From the NCBI GenBank assembly GCA_964578605.1, contig CAZODO010000007.1, positions 1-64,000 of the forward strand: a stretch of DNA of 64,000 bases, read 5' to 3'. The number at the start of each line of letters is the position of its first letter. Within the stretch, counting starts at the first letter, position 1. A model generated the notes under the pieces. The model was not told where the DNA came from. It ran no database searches and saw only the letters and a list, made by a program, of their open reading frames with translations. This document shows positions 61,479 through 64,000 of the stretch, in pieces. This stretch comes from JAXMHN01 sp964578605 (GTDB lineage Bacteria; Verrucomicrobiota; Verrucomicrobiia; Limisphaerales; SIBE01). Made by a program: the position numbers and the translations under genes.

Positions 61479-62501
61479 ATGCTTGGATGGATTATCACTG
61501 GACTGGTCACCTTGATCGCGGCGTTGGTCTTCTGGCCCAGGCTTGGGCTTCTCGGGCGCTGGCGCGAAGGACGCCGCCTCGCTGCCCGGGTTTTGCGTGA
61601 AGATGCGCTAAAGCACATGCTGAAAACGGAAGTCAACGGCCATGCCCCGACGCTCAACAGCGTTGCCGGTGCCCTCCAGATCAAACGCGACCGGGCAGCG
61701 AAGGTGCTCTCGGACATGGAGTCCGGCGGGTTAAGTTCCTACGACGACGGGACCCTGCGCTTGAGCAAATCCGGACGCGAACTGGCTCTGCACATCATTC
61801 GCGCCCATCGTCTCTGGGAAAGCTATCTGGCGGAACAGACGGGCGTTTCAGAAGCCGAGTGGCATCTCCGCGCCGACCGCCAGGAACATTTGCTGTCGCG
61901 CGAAGCCGCTGCGGCTTTGGCCGCGAAGCTGGGCAATCCCGCGTTCGATCCCCATGGCGATGCCATTCCGCCGGCGGATGGCGAACTGGGGGCGGAGAGC
62001 GGGGAGACGCTGAATGCCGCGCCGTTCCTGACGCCTGTGCGCATTGTGCATATCGAAGACGAGCCGGAGGTAGTTTACGCCCAATTATGCGCGCAAGGCC
62101 TTCGGACCGGGATGCGCGTGTGTGTGCTCGAGAAGTCGGCGAGCGGGATTCGCTTCTGGGCGGACGGAGCCGAGCATGTGCTGGCGCCCATTCTCGCGAA
62201 CAACATTTCGGTTGCGCCCCTGCCCGAACTTCAGGTCAGTGATCTTTTCGAAGAGCATTTCCTCTCCGGGCTGAAGCCCGGCGAGCGCGCCACCGTGCTT
62301 GGGCTATCCCCTTGCTGCCGGGGATCGGAGCGAAGGCGCCTTCTGGACCTGGGCTTTGTGTCCGGCACCCCGGTCGAGATCGAGATGGTCAGCCCCGCGG
62401 GCGACCCGACGGCCTATCGGGTTCGAGGCACCCTGGTGGCTTTGAGGCGTGAGCAGGCCGGACTGATTCGAATTTCAAAGGAGCAAGCACTCGCGGCATG
62501 A
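61479..62501 (+). CDS. membrane-anchored DtxR-family regulator fused to FeoA domains
   Basis: This 340-aa protein has one N-terminal transmembrane helix (about residues 2-20). A DtxR/MntR winged helix follows (about 30-100: TLNSVAGALQIKRDRAAKVLSDM), then the metal-binding dimerisation domain (about 101-165: HIIRAHRLWESYLAEQ, AEWHLRADRQEH, NPAFDPHGDAIP, all metal-ligand segments of the family). Two FeoA-like SH3 modules end the chain (about 185-265 and 268-340). The ATG at 61479 follows AGGA by 8 nt. Its stop overlaps feoB by 4 nt (ATGA), so it is the first gene of the operon. A membrane-bound iron regulator that also carries FeoA is unusual. Confidence 0.86.
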   Translation: MLGWIITGLVTLIAALVFWPRLGLLGRWREGRRLAARVLREDALKHMLKTEVNGHAPTLNSVAGALQIKRDRAAKVLSDMESGGLSSYDDGTLRLSKSGRELALHIIRAHRLWESYLAEQTGVSEAEWHLRADRQEHLLSREAAAALAAKLGNPAFDPHGDAIPPADGELGAESGETLNAAPFLTPVRIVHIEDEPEVVYAQLCAQGLRTGMRVCVLEKSASGIRFWADGAEHVLAPILANNISVAPLPELQVSDLFEEHFLSGLKPGERATVLGLSPCCRGSERRRLLDLGFVSGTPVEIEMVSPAGDPTAYRVRGTLVALRREQAGLIRISKEQALAA

Positions 62502-63337
62502 AAGCAGAAGCCAGGGTTGAGCAACCTTCCCGTGACGCGTGCGCCAGTTGCAGCGTGTATCGCGCTTCCAAGCTCAAGAAGCTCGGCGTGAATCTCACGG
62601 GTTGGGATTATGTGGTAGCGCTGGCGGGGAATCCCAATACCGGCAAGAGCACCGTTTTCAACGCTCTGACCGGCCTGCGGCAGCATACAGGCAACTGGCC
62701 CGGCAAAACGGTCACCCGTGCGGAGGGTGGCTTTGACTATGACGGCAAGCGGTTCAAGCTGGTGGATCTTCCCGGAACCTACTCGTTGCTTTCGACGAGC
62801 CTGGACGAGGAGGTTGCCCGGAATTTCATCCTTTTCGGCCAACCGGACGTGACGGTGGTTGTGGCCGACGCCACGCGCCTCGAGCGAAATCTGAATCTTG
62901 TTTTGCAGGTGCTCGAGATTACCGAACGCGCTGTGGTTTGCGTCAACCTTGTCGATGAAGCGCGCCGGCATGGCGTCCATGTCGATGTCCGGCAATTGGC
63001 CCGGGATCTCGGAGTGCCGGTCGTGCCGACAGCGGCGCGCGGTGGCGAGGGGCTCGCGGACCTTCTGCAGAGCATTCGCGATGTCGCTTCCGGCCGGATC
63101 GTTTGCCGGCCGCACCGCATTAGCGCCGAACCGCCTGCCATTCGCGAGCCCCTTCGGCAACTCATGGCCAAGCTCCAAACCCTCTACCCCGGCCTGCCCA
63201 ACATCCGTTGGGTGGCGTTGCGTTTGCTGGGCGGCGACGAGCGGATCGCAGAGGCGTTGCGAAATGGCGAACTTGCGTCGAACCCCGGTGAGGCCGTGGG
63301 CGACCTTGTCTCCGAACTCAAAACCGCCACCGCTTAG
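62498..63337 (+). CDS. feoB: FeoB GTPase domain (stand-alone ferrous-iron transport protein B, N-terminal part)
   Basis: A 279-aa protein equal to the cytosolic G-domain of FeoB. G1 is GNPNTGKST (44-52), the switch I region is NWPGKTV, G3 is DLPG (90-93) and the G4 slot is NLVD (150-153); the helical GDI-like part fills the rest to about 275. A short N-terminal extension has a CxxC (Cys15, Cys18). The gene stops at 63337 and the membrane part follows as a separate gene with its own ribosome-binding site, so FeoB is made as two chains. Confidence 0.93.
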   Translation: MKAEARVEQPSRDACASCSVYRASKLKKLGVNLTGWDYVVALAGNPNTGKSTVFNALTGLRQHTGNWPGKTVTRAEGGFDYDGKRFKLVDLPGTYSLLSTSLDEEVARNFILFGQPDVTVVVADATRLERNLNLVLQVLEITERAVVCVNLVDEARRHGVHVDVRQLARDLGVPVVPTAARGGEGLADLLQSIRDVASGRIVCRPHRISAEPPAIREPLRQLMAKLQTLYPGLPNIRWVALRLLGGDERIAEALRNGELASNPGEAVGDLVSELKTATA

Positions 63338-63349
63338 TCAGGAGCAACC

Positions 63350-64000
63350 ATGCCAGAGGTCCCTTCAACCGCAATTTCGAGCCCGGGCGTTGACGAAGTC
63401 CTGGCCACAGCACAGCGCCTTCGCCAGCGCATTGTGGGCGACCTGCATGAGCACCTGGTCGAAGCCATCTATGCCGATGCGGCCCGCATTGCCGCCCGAT
63501 CTGTCAGCCGCCCTGACGGCAAGGCCCGGCCCACCCTGGATCGCACCCTTGACCAGATCGTCACCAGCCGGATCTGGGGGTTTCCGCTGATGCTGCTGCT
63601 GTTTACGTTGATGTTCTGGATTACCATCAGTGGCGCCAATGTGCCGTCCGGGTTGCTGGCGGCTCTGCTGGTGGACCAAGGTGCTCCGCTATTGCGTGAT
63701 GCCACGGTCAGCGTCGGGATGCCCTGGTGGTTGCGGGGCCTGCTGGTCGATGGCGTCTACCTGGCCACAGCGTGGGTCATTAGCGTCATGCTGCCGCCCA
63801 TGGCGATCTTCTTCCCGTTGTTCACGCTCCTGGAGGATTTTGGATACCTGCCGCGGGTGGCGTTCAATTTGGACCGCCTCTTCAAGCGCGCGGGTGCGCA
63901 CGGCAAGCAAGCCATGAGCACCATGATGGGGTTCGGCTGCAACGCGGCTGGGGTGGTGGCGACTCGCATTATCGACAGTCCGCGCGAGCGCCTGATCGCG
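63350..64000 (+). CDS. feoB: FeoB membrane permease part, partial (runs off the window)
   Basis: The frame starts with ATG at 63350 after a strong Shine-Dalgarno (AGGAG, 5 nt before the start), 12 nt after the GTPase stop. The 217 codons seen encode a soluble stretch of about 75 residues (MPEVPSTAISSPGVDEVL...), then the FeoB transmembrane region (DRTLDQIVTSRIWGFPLMLL, FWITISGA, FFPLFTLLEDFGYLPRVAF and the Gate signature MMGFGCNAAGVVATRII). These are the conserved landmarks of the FeoB membrane domain. The C-terminal part lies beyond 64000. Confidence 0.93.
   Translation, partial: MPEVPSTAISSPGVDEVLATAQRLRQRIVGDLHEHLVEAIYADAARIAARSVSRPDGKARPTLDRTLDQIVTSRIWGFPLMLLLFTLMFWITISGANVPSGLLAALLVDQGAPLLRDATVSVGMPWWLRGLLVDGVYLATAWVISVMLPPMAIFFPLFTLLEDFGYLPRVAFNLDRLFKRAGAHGKQAMSTMMGFGCNAAGVVATRIIDSPRERLIA

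Noticed and set aside
63338..63349. Frameshift or sequencing error splitting feoB
   Set aside because: The GTPase part ends with a normal stop and the permease part has its own AGGAG and ATG, so a natural gene split fits better than an error.

Overview
The window is high-GC bacterial chromosome and most probably comes from a Verrucomicrobiota, perhaps near the Pedosphaera/Limisphaerales group. No rRNA or other marker settles this. The evidence is a VPDSG-CTERM-type sorting signal, CRTAC1/TPR and DUF748 proteins, YdjY and squalene-cyclase-like secreted proteins, a bacterial deoxyhypusine-synthase-like protein, MqnD (futalosine menaquinone route), several sugar-active enzymes and A-rich untranslated leaders. 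Pyruvate:ferredoxin oxidoreductase, hybrid cluster protein and a Feo ferrous-iron system suggest life with low oxygen or alternating oxic and anoxic conditions. No prophage, insertion sequence or CRISPR array was found.

Layout. 0-8.3 kb: a decayed four-helix-bundle gene, agmatine deiminase, an R/G-rich protein of unknown function and a LolD/FtsX-type ABC exporter with a small secreted protein. 8.3-16.1 kb: a tandem/palindromic repeat, a VPDSG-CTERM surface protein, hcp behind an FNR-type promoter, a two-module glycosidase, a flavin reductase, a small DNA-binding protein and tRNA-Leu(CAA). 16.2-32.4 kb: ispH; an intergenic region that seems to hold an undescribed structured RNA with its own promoter and terminator; then a minus-strand block with a cyclase-like protein, YdjY, the deoxyhypusine-synthase-like protein, a 1294-aa DUF748/AsmA-like protein, lptF, a TIR-ATPase and a PD40-TPR protein. 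32.4-45.3 kb: a large LamG/Ig-like secreted protein, a TPR-CRTAC1 pair, a DHOD-like protein with pyruvate:ferredoxin oxidoreductase and a zinc ribbon, and an FMN reductase. 45.3-55.5 kb: a carbohydrate cluster (GH2, heparinase II/III, Gfo/Idh/MocA oxidoreductase), a HEPN/MNT toxin-antitoxin pair, a CotH kinase and a perfect 27-bp inverted repeat. 55.5-64 kb: trpG/pabA-mqnD, mpl, eno, a cysteine-rich repeat protein, and a feo operon that runs off the end of the window.

The clearest functional units are the feo operon (membrane-anchored DtxR-FeoA regulator, FeoB GTPase and FeoB permease as separate genes, with a palindrome over the promoter); hcp with an FNR-like box centred about 40 bp upstream of the predicted start; the ABC exporter pair; and the translationally coupled Gfo/Idh-heparinase pair next to GH2.

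The observations most likely to be new are the RNA at about 18382-18554, two families of dispersed intergenic repeats (8437/35767 and 29934/60231), the long inverted repeat at 55083-55231, the feo regulator architecture, the TIR-ATPase, and the deoxyhypusine-synthase-like enzyme that keeps its catalytic lysine. Every functional statement rests on reading motifs in the sequence; no database search was possible.
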